A DNA stretch of 64,000 nt from Allobrachymonas chironomi DSM 19884 (GCF_000374625.1 NZ_KB894772.1:1-64000); one strand, 5' to 3'. Counted from the first letter of the stretch, positions 9,670 to 19,465 are shown. Notes: generated by a model not told the origin, from the sequence alone. A program made the numbers and translations.

Positions 9670-10587
9670 TCAGGCCGGCAGAAAGCCTTCAATCGACAGG
9701 TAGCGCTCGCCGGTATCGTAGTTGAAGCCGAGTACGCGCGCGTTGGCCGGCAGTTCGGGCAGTTTGGCGGCAATGGCAGCCAGCGTGGCCCCGGTGCTGA
9801 TGCCGACCAGCAGACCTTCACGCGTGGCGGCATCGCGGGCGAATTGCATGGCAGTGGGACCATCGACCTGCAGCGTACCGTCCAGCAGGCTGGTGTCCAG
9901 GTTGGTGGGGATGAAGCCGGCACCAATACCCTGGATCGGGTGCGGGCCGGGCTGGCCACCGCTGATCACGGGCGACAGCGTGGGTTCCACGGCATAGACC
10001 TTGAGTTGCGGCCACTCGGCCTTGAGCACGCGCGCCACACCGGTGATGTGGCCACCTGTGCCGACGCCGGTGATCAGCACATCCAGGCCTTCGGGGAAAT
10101 CGGCCAGGATTTCCTGTGCCGTGGTGCGGGCGTGGACTTCCGGGTTGGCAGCATTGTCGAACTGTTGCGGAATCCAGGCGCCCGGGGTCTGGGCTGCCAG
10201 CTCCTCGGCGCGGGCGATGGCGCCTTTCATGCCTTTTTCGCGCGGGGTCAGATCGAAGCTGGCACCGTAGGCCAGCATCAGGCGGCGGCGCTCCACGCTC
10301 ATGCTTTCCGGCATCACCAGAATCAGCTTGTAGCCCTTGACGGCAGCAACCATGGCCAGACCGACACCGGTATTGCCCGAGGTGGGCTCGATGATGGTGG
10401 CACCGGGCTGGAGTGCGCCGGATTTTTCTGCCGCCTCGATCATGGACAGGGCGATGCGGTCCTTGATGGAGCCGCCGGGATTGAAGCGCTCGGCCTTGAC
10501 CCAGACCTGCTGTTCACCCGGGAACAGACGGCTGAATCGGATGGACGGGGTGTTGCCGATGGTGTCGAGAACGGATTGGGCTTTCAT
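9670..10587 (-). CDS. cysK: cysteine synthase A (O-acetylserine sulfhydrylase)
   Basis: CysK makes cysteine from O-acetylserine and sulfide with pyridoxal phosphate. The 305-aa protein has the PLP lysine Lys42 in [11 protein letters not shown], the substrate loop [13 protein letters not shown] and the phosphate-binding segment [11 protein letters not shown]. The stretch [17 protein letters not shown] matches CysK rather than CysM. It is convergent with htpX across a shared terminator. Confidence 0.92.
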   Translation of the reverse strand: MKAQSVLDTIGNTPSIRFSRLFPGEQQVWVKAERFNPGGSIKDRIALSMIEAAEKSGALQPGATIIEPTSGNTGVGLAMVAAVKGYKLILVMPESMSVERRRLMLAYGASFDLTPREKGMKGAIARAEELAAQTPGAWIPQQFDNAANPEVHARTTAQEILADFPEGLDVLITGVGTGGHITGVARVLKAEWPQLKVYAVEPTLSPVISGGQPGPHPIQGIGAGFIPTNLDTSLLDGTLQVDGPTAMQFARDAATREGLLVGISTGATLAAIAAKLPELPANARVLGFNYDTGERYLSIEGFLPA

Positions 10588-10747
10588 GCAGTCTCCTGGC
10601 TATTGTCAGTAGAAATGAGGGAATCGATCGGGCCATTGTGCAGGGAAAAAACATAGCTTTGGGTTATATCGATACCCATCAATCAAATCGCGGACTTGGC
10701 TGAATCCCTGTGCCGCATAGGGGTATTACCGGGTGCACAATGGCAGC

Positions 10748-12094
10748 ATGAAGCCAAGCGATTCTTCTCCCGAGGTGTTGGATGTGCAATTGCGTGCTGC
10801 CGAGCAGGCGCGCGGCCTGCGCAACATGAAGCGTATTGCACTGGGTGCGCTGTTGCTGTCGGTGGCGCTGCTGGCACTGAGCGTGCATTTTGGCCGGACC
10901 GGCATCTGGGCCTGGGTGGCGGCGTTTGCCGAAGCGGCAACCGTAGGAGCGCTGGCGGACTGGTTTGCCGTCACGGCGCTGTTCCGCCATCCCATGGGCA
11001 TTCCGATTCCGCACACGGCCATCATTCCGCGCAACCAGCAGCGCATTGCCAACAACCTGGCGCAGTTCGTGCGCGACAAGTTTCTCGACAAGGCGGTGCT
11101 GCTGCCGCGTATCCAGTCGCTCAATCCGGCGCGCCGGATTGGCGAGTACCTGAGTACGCCGGAGCGGGTGCGCTATCTGGCAACGCAGCTGCAGCAGTGG
11201 GCAGCGCAGTCGGTGGCAGCGCTGGACAGCCCGGCACTCGAGCGGGATCTGCTGGCCATTATCAAGCGTCAGTTGCATGACTGGAATGCGGCTCCCACGG
11301 CGGTGCAGCTGGTGAACATGCTGACGCAGGGCGGGCACCATGAGCGGGTGCTGCAAACGGCGCTGATCAAGGTGTCGGACTGGGTCGGTTCGCCGCAGAT
11401 CCGCCTGCTGATTGCCGACAAGATGATCGAGATGGCGCGCCGCGAGTATCCGAAGATGACCTGGTTTGTCGACAAGCTGGACTACACCGAGGACATCGCC
11501 GACCGGTTGGCTGACCGGCTGGCGCAGGCCCTGATCGACGAGGTGCAGGTGGTGCTGCGCGATCCCGGGCATCCGGTACGCCAGCATTATGCGGAGGAGG
11601 TGCTGCGCCTGATGGAGCGGCTGGAGCATGATCTCGACATGCAGCAGCGCGTGCAGAAGCTGAAGACCGAGCTGCTGCTGCATCCGGCGCTGCAGGGCTA
11701 TGCCAGCCAGCTCTGGCAGCGTCTGCGTGACTGGCTGCGCCAGGACCTGTCCGGCAGCGATTCCGTCATTGCGGCGCAGTTCGAGCGCTATGCCGCCCAG
11801 TTGGGGCAGAAGTTGCGCGATGATCCGGTCTGGCAGGATGCGGCCAACCAGCAGCTGGAGATTGCCGTCGAGCATCTGACCGAGCAGTTGCGCCAGATCG
11901 CACCCGAGCATATCCGGGCGACCGTGCAGGGCTGGGATACGCGCTACATGGTGCAGGAGATCGAGCGCAGCGTGGGCAAGGACTTGCAGTTCATTCGCCT
12001 GAACGGCACCCTGATTGGCGGCCTGGCGGGCCTGGTGCTGCACGCCCTGTTCAGCGGTAGCCTGATGACGATGATCACGGCAGCGGTGCGCTGA
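10748..12094 (+). CDS. DUF445 domain-containing inner-membrane protein
   Basis: This is a DUF445 (YjiN-like) protein of unknown role. From the ATG at 10748 it is 448 aa. A hydrophobic segment follows the N-terminus (IALGALLLSVALLALSVHF) and another lies at the extreme C-terminus (GLAGLVLHALFSGSLMTMI). The family block GALADWFAVTALFRHPMGIP is clear. The long middle part is helical and probably faces one side of the membrane. An in-frame GTG at 10733 is a less likely start. Confidence 0.85.
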   Translation: MKPSDSSPEVLDVQLRAAEQARGLRNMKRIALGALLLSVALLALSVHFGRTGIWAWVAAFAEAATVGALADWFAVTALFRHPMGIPIPHTAIIPRNQQRIANNLAQFVRDKFLDKAVLLPRIQSLNPARRIGEYLSTPERVRYLATQLQQWAAQSVAALDSPALERDLLAIIKRQLHDWNAAPTAVQLVNMLTQGGHHERVLQTALIKVSDWVGSPQIRLLIADKMIEMARREYPKMTWFVDKLDYTEDIADRLADRLAQALIDEVQVVLRDPGHPVRQHYAEEVLRLMERLEHDLDMQQRVQKLKTELLLHPALQGYASQLWQRLRDWLRQDLSGSDSVIAAQFERYAAQLGQKLRDDPVWQDAANQQLEIAVEHLTEQLRQIAPEHIRATVQGWDTRYMVQEIERSVGKDLQFIRLNGTLIGGLAGLVLHALFSGSLMTMITAAVR

Positions 12095-12103
12095 TGTGGT
12101 GTC

Positions 12104-12664
12104 TTAACGCAGCAGCCAGAGCAGGCCGGACAGCACGATTGCACTGCACAGGGCAGCCACCAGGTCGTCGAACATGATGCCCCAGCCGCCGCGCCAGCCC
12201 CAGCCCTTGAAGGCCTGATCGGCCCAGCGTACCGGCTGCGGCTTGGCCGCATCGAAAAAGCGGAACAGCACGAAGGCCAGCAGCTGCCAGAGCAGGGCAC
12301 TGCCGGACAGCAGGGGCAGTGGCAGTTGCAGCATCAGCACCTGCAGCAGCAGCCAGAAGGCCGCGACCTCATCCCAGACGATGCTGCCCGGGTCCTGTAC
12401 GCCCATGTGGCGTGCCGTGACGGTGCAGGCCCACCAGCCGAGCGGAATCGCCAACAGCAGCAGCCACCACAGTGCCTGCGCTGGCAGCCAGCTGGCCAGC
12501 AGCAGCCAGCTGGCCCATGCAAACAGTGTGCCGGCGGTACCCGGTGCCTTGGGCGCGAGGCCCGATCCCATTCCCAGCGCGAGGGCATGGGCCGGGTGGC
12601 TGAAGGTGAAGGCCAGATCGGGGCGGCGGGGGGCTTGCGGGGCTGGGCGTGACATGGGCAGCAT
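12104..12664 (-). CDS. pgpA: phosphatidylglycerophosphatase A
   Basis: PgpA removes phosphate from phosphatidylglycerol phosphate in membrane lipid synthesis. The 186-aa protein is multi-pass and shows the family blocks GMGSGLAPKAPGTAGTLFAW, DPGSIVWDEVAAFWLLL and FRFFDAAKPQPVRWADQAF. It follows thiL on the same strand with a short gap, the usual thiL-pgpA order. Confidence 0.93.
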   Translation of the reverse strand: MLPMSRPAPQAPRRPDLAFTFSHPAHALALGMGSGLAPKAPGTAGTLFAWASWLLLASWLPAQALWWLLLLAIPLGWWACTVTARHMGVQDPGSIVWDEVAAFWLLLQVLMLQLPLPLLSGSALLWQLLAFVLFRFFDAAKPQPVRWADQAFKGWGWRGGWGIMFDDLVAALCSAIVLSGLLWLLR

Positions 12665-12673
12665 GATACGCGT

Positions 12674-13684
12674 TCAGCGGAAATGGTCGAAGGCAGTGGA
12701 CGCAATCGGAGCGATGTGGCCATCGGCCTGCTGCAGGCGCAGGCCGTTGCCGGCCTCGATCCGGCCGATGCAGGTGGCCTGCAGGCCGCAGGATTGGGCC
12801 GCAGACAGCACCTGCTGGTGGTGTTCAGGTGCCGCGGTCCAGAGCAGTTCGTAGTCATCGCCGCCGGCCAGCGCATAGGGCAGGGCGAGTGTCGCATCCT
12901 GTTGGCGCAGCGCGGGACTGGCGGCCTGCAGCAGCGCAGGGGCCTGCAGCAGCGCGGCACAGCCGGAGGCATCGAGGATATGGCGGAGATCGCCCGACAG
13001 GCCATCGCTGAGGTCGCAGCAGGCGCTGGCCAGTCCGCGCAAGGCCAGGCCCAGTGCCACGCGCGGTTGCGGCTGTTCCAGGCGCGCGCGCGTGGCCTGC
13101 AGCAGCTGCGCGCGAACGGCTGCGGGCCAGCGGGCGAGGGCGGGATCTTCCTGCAACAGCAGCTGCAGCGCCAGCCGGGCATCGCCCAGCCCCTGATCTG
13201 CACCGTGACTGACGTAAATGCCATCGCCCGGACGGGCACCGCTGCGCAGCAGGGCCTGTGCGGGCGGCACGTCGCCAAACACCGTGATGCCGATGGTCAG
13301 CGGGCCGCGCGTGGTGTCGCCGCCGATCAGTTCGCAGCCATGGGCATCGGCCAGGGCAAACAGGCCGGCGGCAAAGGCTTGTAGCCAGTCGTCATCGATC
13401 TCGGGCAAGGCCAGCGCCAGTGTGCAGGCCAGCGGGCGGGCGCCACAGGCGGCCAGATCGCTCAGGTTCACGGCCAGCGACTTGTGGCCGAGCGTGAACG
13501 GGTCCACATCGGCCAGGAAATGGCGGCCGGCCACCAGCAGATCGGTGGAAATGGCCAGCTGTTGGCCGGCTGCCGGGGTCAGCAGGGCGCAGTCATCACC
13601 GATACCGAGGGTGGCCTGGCGCAGCGGCCGTTCGCGCCGGAAATGGCGGCGGATCAGGTCGAATTCACCGTAGGCGGCGGACAT
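12674..13684 (-). CDS. thiL: thiamine-monophosphate kinase
   Basis: ThiL phosphorylates thiamine monophosphate to the diphosphate cofactor. From the ATG at 13684 (336 aa) it begins MSAAYGEFDLIRRHF, and the family motifs GIGDDCALL, STDLLVAGRHF, HKSLAVNLSDLAACGARP and LIGGDTTRGPL are present. A TTG 12 bases upstream is also in frame but would overlap the preceding gene. It is followed closely by pgpA. Confidence 0.93.
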   Translation of the reverse strand: MSAAYGEFDLIRRHFRRERPLRQATLGIGDDCALLTPAAGQQLAISTDLLVAGRHFLADVDPFTLGHKSLAVNLSDLAACGARPLACTLALALPEIDDDWLQAFAAGLFALADAHGCELIGGDTTRGPLTIGITVFGDVPPAQALLRSGARPGDGIYVSHGADQGLGDARLALQLLLQEDPALARWPAAVRAQLLQATRARLEQPQPRVALGLALRGLASACCDLSDGLSGDLRHILDASGCAALLQAPALLQAASPALRQQDATLALPYALAGGDDYELLWTAAPEHHQQVLSAAQSCGLQATCIGRIEAGNGLRLQQADGHIAPIASTAFDHFR

Positions 13685-13692
13685 GGCGCGAC

Positions 13693-15801
13693 TCAATCCG
13701 AAGGCTTGCCGTCACCGTTGCCGCTGGTGCCGGCAGGCGGGAAGAAGAAGGTGAATGGCGTGTAGAGCGCACGGTTGCGCAGGGCATCGTAGATGCGGTG
13801 GCGATCCACGCGCTGCACGTTTTGTGCGGCCAGGGCGGTACGGAAGGCCATGTAGAAGTTGACCATCACGTTGATCGGGCCGATCAGCGCAACGCCGAGT
13901 AGCGCCAGCCAGAACTGCTGCATCTGCAGCACTTCCAGCCCCAGTGTGTGGGCAGCGGCACCCAGCTGGCCGGCGGCCAGCGTGACGTGGCGCACTTCGA
14001 AGCCGATGCCGAAAAACTGGGCAAACGAGGGCACCAGGCCGAGCATCAGGCCGAGCGAGATATTCGCGCCCAGTCCGGAGATGTTTTCGCGCCACCACTG
14101 GCTCCAGCGTGCAGCGCGCTCGGTGCCGAACAGCTGGCGTGAGCGTGGGTGGTGGGCGATGATGGAATCGAGCCGGTTCAGCACAAAGCTGTTTTCCAGC
14201 CAGCCACCAATCAGGCTGGACAGGTAGAGCAGCACGCCGGTGATGGCGGCAAACAGTACGGTCGGGCCGATGATGTCCAGGCTGGCCATGGTGCGGAATG
14301 CCACGCCATCCGAAATCATCGGCGAGCCGGTGTAGTGCAGCAGCGCCATCGAGATCAGGATGGCCATCGGCACGACTGCCAGCAGGTTGCCGACAATTGC
14401 CGCCACCTGGGAGCGGAACAGGTGGGCGACCTCGTCGACAAAGGCGGGAATCGCGTCGGGGGCATCGATATTCTTGAGCTTGGCCGCCATGGCCGGTGCG
14501 GTCACGGCCGGCTGCTTGGTGGCCACTGTCCACTGCATCAGCTGGATCACGACAAAGGCCAGCGCATAGTTGATGCCGGCGCTCAGGCCGGTCCAGAAAA
14601 TCGACAGCGCCAGCGCTGCCAGCACAAACTTGAACCAGACCGCCACGCCCATCACCAGACCACCGCCAAAGGCCTTGCCGAGCAGCGCACGCCAGTCATG
14701 GAAGTTGCGCGTGATATAGCTTTCGCCCGATAGCGCATGGCGCTCGGCTACCTTGGCCGCCGTCAGGTGGGTGTTTTCCTGCCACAGCTTGCGCAGGCTG
14801 CGCCGGTCGCGGCTGATGCGCACCAGGCGCGAAATCATGCGGGCCGCCGACAGCATCTGCTGTTCGCTCATCAGGCAATCGAGCAGCTGGTTCACACGCT
14901 GCACCCGGTCGCGCACCTGCTTGAGCATGAACACGATGCCGACCGAGATGCCATGCTGGTCCAGATGGTCGTAGACGGTGCTGATGGCCACCTTGCTGGC
15001 CTGCAGCTTGCCGCGCAGGATCTGCGCCGACAGCCGCGCCGCGTCGGACTGGGCGCCATGCAGGCGCAGCACGCGCACAAAGCTGAACATCGCGACCGGT
15101 AGTTCGTGGAAAACGCGCGCCGTGTCTTCGGTATTTGACATGCGGGTGCGGATTTCGCTGGCAAAGCCGATCGCGTTGATCTGGCTCAGGCTGTAGGAGA
15201 TCGCATCGATCAGGATTTCCTGCCAGTAGCTCAGTTCTGCCGCGCCGGGCGTATCCATGCCCGCCATCTGGGTGAGGGCGGTTTCGCGTGCTTCCAGCGC
15301 CTGGCTCAGATCGCTGGTGACCGGATCCTGCTCTTCCTGTGCCATGGGCTGCAGCAGCACGGTTCCCAGCTGCTGCAGGGTTTTCTCGTCCAGCGCCTTG
15401 ATCCACTGGGCATCGAACAGCGTCGGGAACAGCAGCACGAACAGCTCGCCCAGATCGGTGGTTTCCGGCGTGGCGGGGATGATCTTCTTGCGCAGGCGGT
15501 GTGCCATTTCGCTGACAAAGGCGTTGCGCGGTGCAAAGCCGGCATCGGCCAGCAGTGGCGTGACGTCGATATCGGTGACAAAGCGCAGCCACCATTCGCG
15601 CCAGCGCAGTCGCCATTCGGTCATCGGTTGCACGGTCGACAGCAGCTGGCGTACCCGGCCCACGGCTTTCTGGATGTCCTCGTCATCGCCACGAATCCAG
15701 GCCATGGCGCCATACAGCCAGAGGTGGCGCTGCGCCAGGCTGGCATCGGGATCCAGTGTATTGAGCAGGTACTGGAGCTTGTCGTCGATCTCTTGCGTCA
15801 T
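13693..15801 (-). CDS. COG4389 'site-specific recombinase' (Gcr-like) membrane protein, 702 aa
   Basis: This belongs to the beta/gammaproteobacterial family annotated as site-specific recombinase (COG4389), but I see no tyrosine or serine recombinase catalytic motif. The N-terminal half is helical and soluble-looking, and the C-terminal half has several hydrophobic stretches (VWFKFVLAALALSIFWTGL; VVPMAILISMALLHYTGSP; LALLGVALIGPINVMVNFY). It looks like an integral membrane protein, so the recombinase label is doubtful. It sits between apaG and thiL on the same strand. Confidence 0.75.
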   Translation of the reverse strand: MTQEIDDKLQYLLNTLDPDASLAQRHLWLYGAMAWIRGDDEDIQKAVGRVRQLLSTVQPMTEWRLRWREWWLRFVTDIDVTPLLADAGFAPRNAFVSEMAHRLRKKIIPATPETTDLGELFVLLFPTLFDAQWIKALDEKTLQQLGTVLLQPMAQEEQDPVTSDLSQALEARETALTQMAGMDTPGAAELSYWQEILIDAISYSLSQINAIGFASEIRTRMSNTEDTARVFHELPVAMFSFVRVLRLHGAQSDAARLSAQILRGKLQASKVAISTVYDHLDQHGISVGIVFMLKQVRDRVQRVNQLLDCLMSEQQMLSAARMISRLVRISRDRRSLRKLWQENTHLTAAKVAERHALSGESYITRNFHDWRALLGKAFGGGLVMGVAVWFKFVLAALALSIFWTGLSAGINYALAFVVIQLMQWTVATKQPAVTAPAMAAKLKNIDAPDAIPAFVDEVAHLFRSQVAAIVGNLLAVVPMAILISMALLHYTGSPMISDGVAFRTMASLDIIGPTVLFAAITGVLLYLSSLIGGWLENSFVLNRLDSIIAHHPRSRQLFGTERAARWSQWWRENISGLGANISLGLMLGLVPSFAQFFGIGFEVRHVTLAAGQLGAAAHTLGLEVLQMQQFWLALLGVALIGPINVMVNFYMAFRTALAAQNVQRVDRHRIYDALRNRALYTPFTFFFPPAGTSGNGDGKPSD

Positions 15802-15813
15802 CAGCAGGGCAGG

Positions 15814-16242
15814 TCAGTGCAGCACGCGGCCTGCGGGAGCAGACGGCTCGGGGCCCTGGTCGTGGGCCTGCAGCAGGAACGGAGTGATGGGGGCGTCAAA
15901 GCGCGTGCCGTCGACGGCAACGCAAAAAAAGCTGCCTTCCATGCGTCCTTCGGGCGTGCGCAGCGGCGTACCGCTGCTGTAGGTGAAACTGTCACCCGGT
16001 TCCAGCAGCGGCTGGTGACCGACCACGGCCAGGCCACGCACTTCTTCCACGTGCTTGTAGGCATCGGTGATGATCCAGTGACGCGCAATCACCTGCACCG
16101 GAATGCTGCCGGTATTGGTAATCGTCACATGATAGGCAAACAGGTACTGGCGCGGAGGATTCGATTCCTCCGGCAGGTATTCCGGACGTACCTCAATCTG
16201 CAACTGGTAATCACTGGAGGGGGCGGGGTTGAAATCTGGCAT
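15814..16242 (-). CDS. apaG: ApaG (Co2+/Mg2+ efflux-linked) protein
   Basis: ApaG is a small immunoglobulin-fold protein linked genetically to cobalt/magnesium homeostasis and ApaH. The protein is 142 aa, beginning [20 protein letters not shown]. It has the family blocks [48 protein letters not shown] and [13 protein letters not shown]. It is divergent from rpe, with 64 bp between the two starts, and 12 bp ahead of the COG4389 gene. Confidence 0.93.
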   Translation of the reverse strand: MPDFNPAPSSDYQLQIEVRPEYLPEESNPPRQYLFAYHVTITNTGSIPVQVIARHWIITDAYKHVEEVRGLAVVGHQPLLEPGDSFTYSSGTPLRTPEGRMEGSFFCVAVDGTRFDAPITPFLLQAHDQGPEPSAPAGRVLH

Positions 16243-16306
16243 GGGCTCCGATCAGACACGACGAACATCCGCGCAGATGGCGGCAAGATGCACGACAATA
16301 CCAGAC

Positions 16307-16987
16307 ATGAGCACCACTTACCGTATTGCCCCCTCCATTCTCTCGGCCGATTTTGCCCGCCTGGGCGACGAAGTGCGCAACGTGATTGCCGCCGGAGCCG
16401 ACTGGATCCACTTTGATGTCATGGACAACCACTACGTCCCCAACCTCACCTTCGGCCCGATGATCTGCCAGGCCATCAAGCCGCACGCCGTCACGCCGGA
16501 CGGCCAGCCGGTGCCGCTGGACGTGCACATGATGGTGCAGCCGGTGGATGCCCTGGCGCAGGCTTTTGCCCAGGCCGGTGCCGACCTGATCAGCTTCCAT
16601 CCCGATGCCAGCACCCACGTCCACCGCAGCATCCAGGCGATCCGGGCCGCCGGCTGTCAGGCCGGCCTGGTGTTCAACCCGGCCGAGCCGCTCGATGTGC
16701 TCGACTGGGTGATCGACGACATCGACCTGGTCCTGATCATGAGCGTCAACCCCGGTTTCGGCGGCCAGGGTTTCATCGACAGCGCCCTGCGCAAGATCGA
16801 GGCCGTGCGCAAGCGCATCGATGCCTGCGGCAAGGACATCCGTCTCGAGGTCGATGGCGGCATCAAGGTCGACAACATCCGCCGTGTCGCTGATGCTGGA
16901 GCCGACACCTTTGTCGCCGGCAGCGCCATCTTCGGCAAGCCCGACTACGCCGCCGTCATCGGCGACATGCGCAAGGCACTGGCATGA
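16307..16987 (+). CDS. rpe: ribulose-phosphate 3-epimerase
   Basis: Rpe interconverts ribulose 5-phosphate and xylulose 5-phosphate in a TIM barrel. The ATG at 16307 gives 226 aa beginning [19 protein letters not shown]. Metal and catalytic segments [39 protein letters not shown] and [11 protein letters not shown] are all present. It overlaps gph by 4 bp (ATGA). This is the chromosomal enzyme that could supply xylulose 5-phosphate to the phosphoketolase-like gene on the adjacent element. Confidence 0.95.
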   Translation: MSTTYRIAPSILSADFARLGDEVRNVIAAGADWIHFDVMDNHYVPNLTFGPMICQAIKPHAVTPDGQPVPLDVHMMVQPVDALAQAFAQAGADLISFHPDASTHVHRSIQAIRAAGCQAGLVFNPAEPLDVLDWVIDDIDLVLIMSVNPGFGGQGFIDSALRKIEAVRKRIDACGKDIRLEVDGGIKVDNIRRVADAGADTFVAGSAIFGKPDYAAVIGDMRKALA

Positions 16988-17700
16988 GCCTGGTGTCCCT
17001 GCGCTGGCCTGATGCGCAACAGCCGTTGCCGGTGCAGGCCGTCATGATCGATCTCGATGGCACCCTGGTCGACACCATGGGCGATTTCGACCTGGCGCTC
17101 AACGCCATGCTGGCCGAACTCGGCCAGCCGGCCATTGCGCGCGCCAGCATCGGCCAGCTGGTCGGCAAGGGTTCCGAGCACCTGATCCGCAGCACGCTGC
17201 AACAGGTCGGTGCCGATGCCGCCCTGTTCGATAACGCCTTCGCCAGCTACCAGCGCCATTACGGCGAGATCAACGGCCAGCAAAGTCGCCTGTTCGATGG
17301 CGTGCAACAGGGGCTGGAACAGCTGCAGGCGCTCGGCCTGCCGCTGGCCTGTCTCACCAACAAGCCGCAGGTGCACGCCGAAGTGCTGCTGCAGCGGCTG
17401 GGCATTGCCGGCCATTTCCGCTGTGTCTTTGGCGGTGATGCCTTTGCGCGCAAGAAACCTGATCCGCTGCCGCTGCTCGAAACCGCACGCGCTCTCGGCA
17501 CCGATCCCGCCGTGACCCTGATGCTCGGCGACTCCAGCAACGATGCCCAGGCGGCGCATGCGGCCGGCTGTCCCGTGCTGCTGGTCGATTACGGCTACAA
17601 CCATGGCCAGCCGATCCGCGAGGTGGCAGCGCAGGGCTATCTGTCGAGCATGGCGCAGTTGCAGGGCGAGCCCTTGGCACGTTCCGCAGCGATTTGTTAA
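16984..17700 (+). CDS. gph: phosphoglycolate phosphatase
   Basis: Gph is a HAD-superfamily phosphatase that removes 2-phosphoglycolate. The 238-aa protein has motif [10 protein letters not shown], the motif II region CLTNKPQ, Lys in [10 protein letters not shown] and motif [18 protein letters not shown]. It starts inside the rpe stop (ATGA) and belongs to the rpe-gph-trpE group, a common betaproteobacterial order. Confidence 0.93.
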   Translation: MSLVSLRWPDAQQPLPVQAVMIDLDGTLVDTMGDFDLALNAMLAELGQPAIARASIGQLVGKGSEHLIRSTLQQVGADAALFDNAFASYQRHYGEINGQQSRLFDGVQQGLEQLQALGLPLACLTNKPQVHAEVLLQRLGIAGHFRCVFGGDAFARKKPDPLPLLETARALGTDPAVTLMLGDSSNDAQAAHAAGCPVLLVDYGYNHGQPIREVAAQGYLSSMAQLQGEPLARSAAIC

Positions 17701-17710
17701 ACTGGTTCGC

Positions 17711-17797
17711 ATGTTCATCCATCGCAACATCACCCGAGGTCGTGCCGACCGGGGAGCCTGGCCCTGGCGTCCCTGTGCGGCCTGCTGCGCCTGCTGA
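17711..17797 (+). CDS. putative trpE leader peptide, 28 codons
   Basis: A short ORF between gph and trpE encodes a peptide with Arg-rich middle, the sequence GAWPWRP (Trp18 and Trp20, both TGG), and a Cys-rich end CAACCAC (Cys22, 25, 26, 28). Trp codons in a short ORF ahead of trpE are the hallmark of transcription attenuation. The Cys-rich tail resembles that of cysteine-rich leader peptides known in Bordetella. A hairpin follows at 17812-17833. No ribosome profiling or conservation data can be seen here, so expression is inferred. Confidence 0.55.
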   Translation: MFIHRNITRGRADRGAWPWRPCAACCAC

Positions 17798-17811
17798 GGC
17801 GCTGGTGGTGT

Positions 17812-17833
17812 GCACCCGCAGTCTGACGGGTGC
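17812..17833 (+). promoter_or_regulatory. hairpin in trpE leader, possible attenuator stem
   Basis: GCACCCG (17812-17818) pairs with CGGGTGC (17827-17833) around an 8-base loop, 15 bases after the leader ORF stop and 95 bases before trpE. No T-run follows, so it is not a textbook terminator. It could be one arm of an anti-terminator/terminator switch or a sequestering structure. Confidence 0.4.
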
Positions 17834-17927
17834 TGCCTGATGTTGGTCGGGGCGGTTTATAGTGTGGGCGCAAGGCCCGCGGCGATGCTGCATGGCGCGC
17901 ACCGTCCCTCATCCCGATGGATCTCCC

Positions 17928-19427
17928 ATGACAGAACTTGAATTCAAGAGCCTGGTCGCCCAGGGCTACAACCGCATCCCGCTGATGCTGGAAGCCTTTG
18001 CCGACCTGGAAACCCCGCTTTCGCTCTATCTCAAGCTGGCCCATGCCGAATACGGCGGCCGCAACAGCTTCCTGCTCGAATCCGTGGTCGGTGGCGAACG
18101 CTTTGGCCGCTACAGTTTCATCGGCCTGCCGGCCCGCACGCTGCTGCGCGCCAGCGGCTTTGGTGCCGATGCGCGCACCGAGGTCGTCACGGATGGCCAG
18201 GTGGTGGAAACCGCCAGCGGCAACCCGCTCGATTTCATTGCGCAATACCAGCAGCGCTTCAAGGTGGCGGTACGCCCCGGCATGCCGCGTTTCTGCGGCG
18301 GTCTGGCCGGCTATTTCGGTTACGACGCGGTGCGCTACATCGAGAAAAAGCTCGAAGCCTCCTGCCCGCCCGATGACCTGCACACGCCCGATATCCTGCT
18401 GTTGCAGTGCGAGGAAGTTGCCGTCATCGACAACCTGTCCGGCAAGCTCTATCTGCTGGTCTATGTCGATCCGGCCCAGCCCGAGGCCTACAGCCGCGGC
18501 CATCAGCGCCTGCGCACACTGCGCCAGCGCCTCAACGAGCCGGCCGTGCCGCCGGTCACCAGCGTCTACCAGAGCGAGCCGGTCGAGCGCATCTTCGCCA
18601 AGGACGATTACCTGCAGGCGGTGCAGCGCGGCAAGGACCTGATCGCCGCCGGCGATTTCATGCAGGTGCAGGTCGGCCAGCGCCTGCAGAAGCGCTTTGC
18701 CGCGCATCCGCTCAACCTCTATCGTGCGCTGCGCTCGCTCAACCCGAGCCCGTACATGTACTACTACCACTTCGGGGATTTCCAGGTCATCGGCTCCTCG
18801 CCCGAAATCCTGGTGCGCCACGAGCACGAGGCCGATGGCTCGCAAAGCGTCACCATCCGCCCGCTGGCCGGCACCCGCCCGCGTGGTGCCACGCCCGAGG
18901 CCGACCTGGCGACAGAGCAGGAGCTGATCAACGACCCCAAAGAGCGTGCCGAACACGTGATGCTGATCGATCTGGCCCGCAACGACATCGGCCGCATCGC
19001 CAGGACCGGTTCGGTCAAGGTGACCGAAGCCTTTGCCATCGAGCGCTACAGCCACGTGATGCACATTGTCAGCAACGTGCAGGGCACGCTGCTGGACGGC
19101 ATGTGCAACATGGATGTGCTGCGTGCCACCTTCCCGGCGGGCACGCTCACCGGCGCGCCCAAGATCCACGCCATGGAGTTGATCGACGAGCTGGAACCGG
19201 TCAAGCGCGGCATTTACGGCGGTGCCTGCGGCTACCTGAGCTATGCCGGCGATATGGATGTGGCGATTGCCATCCGCACCGGCATCGTCAAGGACGGCAT
19301 GCTCTACGTGCAGTCGGCGGCCGGCGTGGTGGCCGACAGCGTGCCCGAAATGGAATGGCGTGAAACCGAACACAAGGCACGCGCGCTGCTGCGTGCCGCA
19401 GAACTGGTGGAGGAGGGCCTGCAATGA
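17928..19427 (+). CDS. trpE: anthranilate synthase component I
   Basis: TrpE makes anthranilate from chorismate, using ammonia supplied by TrpG. The ATG at 17928 gives 499 aa. The N-terminal feedback-inhibition region includes LLESVVGGERFGRYSFIG, and the chorismate-binding domain has GDFMQVQVGQR, IRPLAGTRPRGATPEAD, LIDLARNDIGRI, FPAGTLTGAPKI and GGACGYLSYAGDMD. It overlaps the start of trpG by 4 bp (ATGA). Because trpG is cut right after, the partner subunit must come from elsewhere. Confidence 0.95.
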   Translation: MTELEFKSLVAQGYNRIPLMLEAFADLETPLSLYLKLAHAEYGGRNSFLLESVVGGERFGRYSFIGLPARTLLRASGFGADARTEVVTDGQVVETASGNPLDFIAQYQQRFKVAVRPGMPRFCGGLAGYFGYDAVRYIEKKLEASCPPDDLHTPDILLLQCEEVAVIDNLSGKLYLLVYVDPAQPEAYSRGHQRLRTLRQRLNEPAVPPVTSVYQSEPVERIFAKDDYLQAVQRGKDLIAAGDFMQVQVGQRLQKRFAAHPLNLYRALRSLNPSPYMYYYHFGDFQVIGSSPEILVRHEHEADGSQSVTIRPLAGTRPRGATPEADLATEQELINDPKERAEHVMLIDLARNDIGRIARTGSVKVTEAFAIERYSHVMHIVSNVQGTLLDGMCNMDVLRATFPAGTLTGAPKIHAMELIDELEPVKRGIYGGACGYLSYAGDMDVAIAIRTGIVKDGMLYVQSAAGVVADSVPEMEWRETEHKARALLRAAELVEEGLQ

Positions 19428-19465
19428 GCAAGATCCGCGTCCTGATGGTCGATAACTACGATTGA
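19424..19465 (+). pseudogene. trpG: 5' fragment of trpG (anthranilate synthase component II) cut by element insertion
   Basis: The frame reads MSKIRVLMVDNYD and then stops. The intact TrpG N-terminus continues SFTYN after VDNYD. Everything downstream is unrelated until the integrase gene at 19619, so the chromosomal gene is split at about 19463. The rest of trpG is not in the window. It may be rebuilt at the far end of the element with a new start, or lost. Confidence 0.85.
19451..19465. other. likely left attachment junction (chromosome/element) within trpG
   Basis: The sequence GATAACTACGATT belongs to the trpG codons for Asp-Asn-Tyr-Asp and the next base. TrpG similarity ends here and the P4-type integrase gene lies 154 bases away, as expected for an att site next to int. 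The exact core cannot be fixed without the other junction. Confidence 0.6.

Noticed and set aside
13693-15801. Recombinase of the ICE
   Set aside because: It is annotated as site-specific recombinase by family, but it lies in the core region outside the element, has membrane segments, and the real integrase is at 19619-20899.
17812-17833. Classical intrinsic terminator for trp attenuation
   Set aside because: There is no T-run after the stem, so I list it only as a possible control hairpin.
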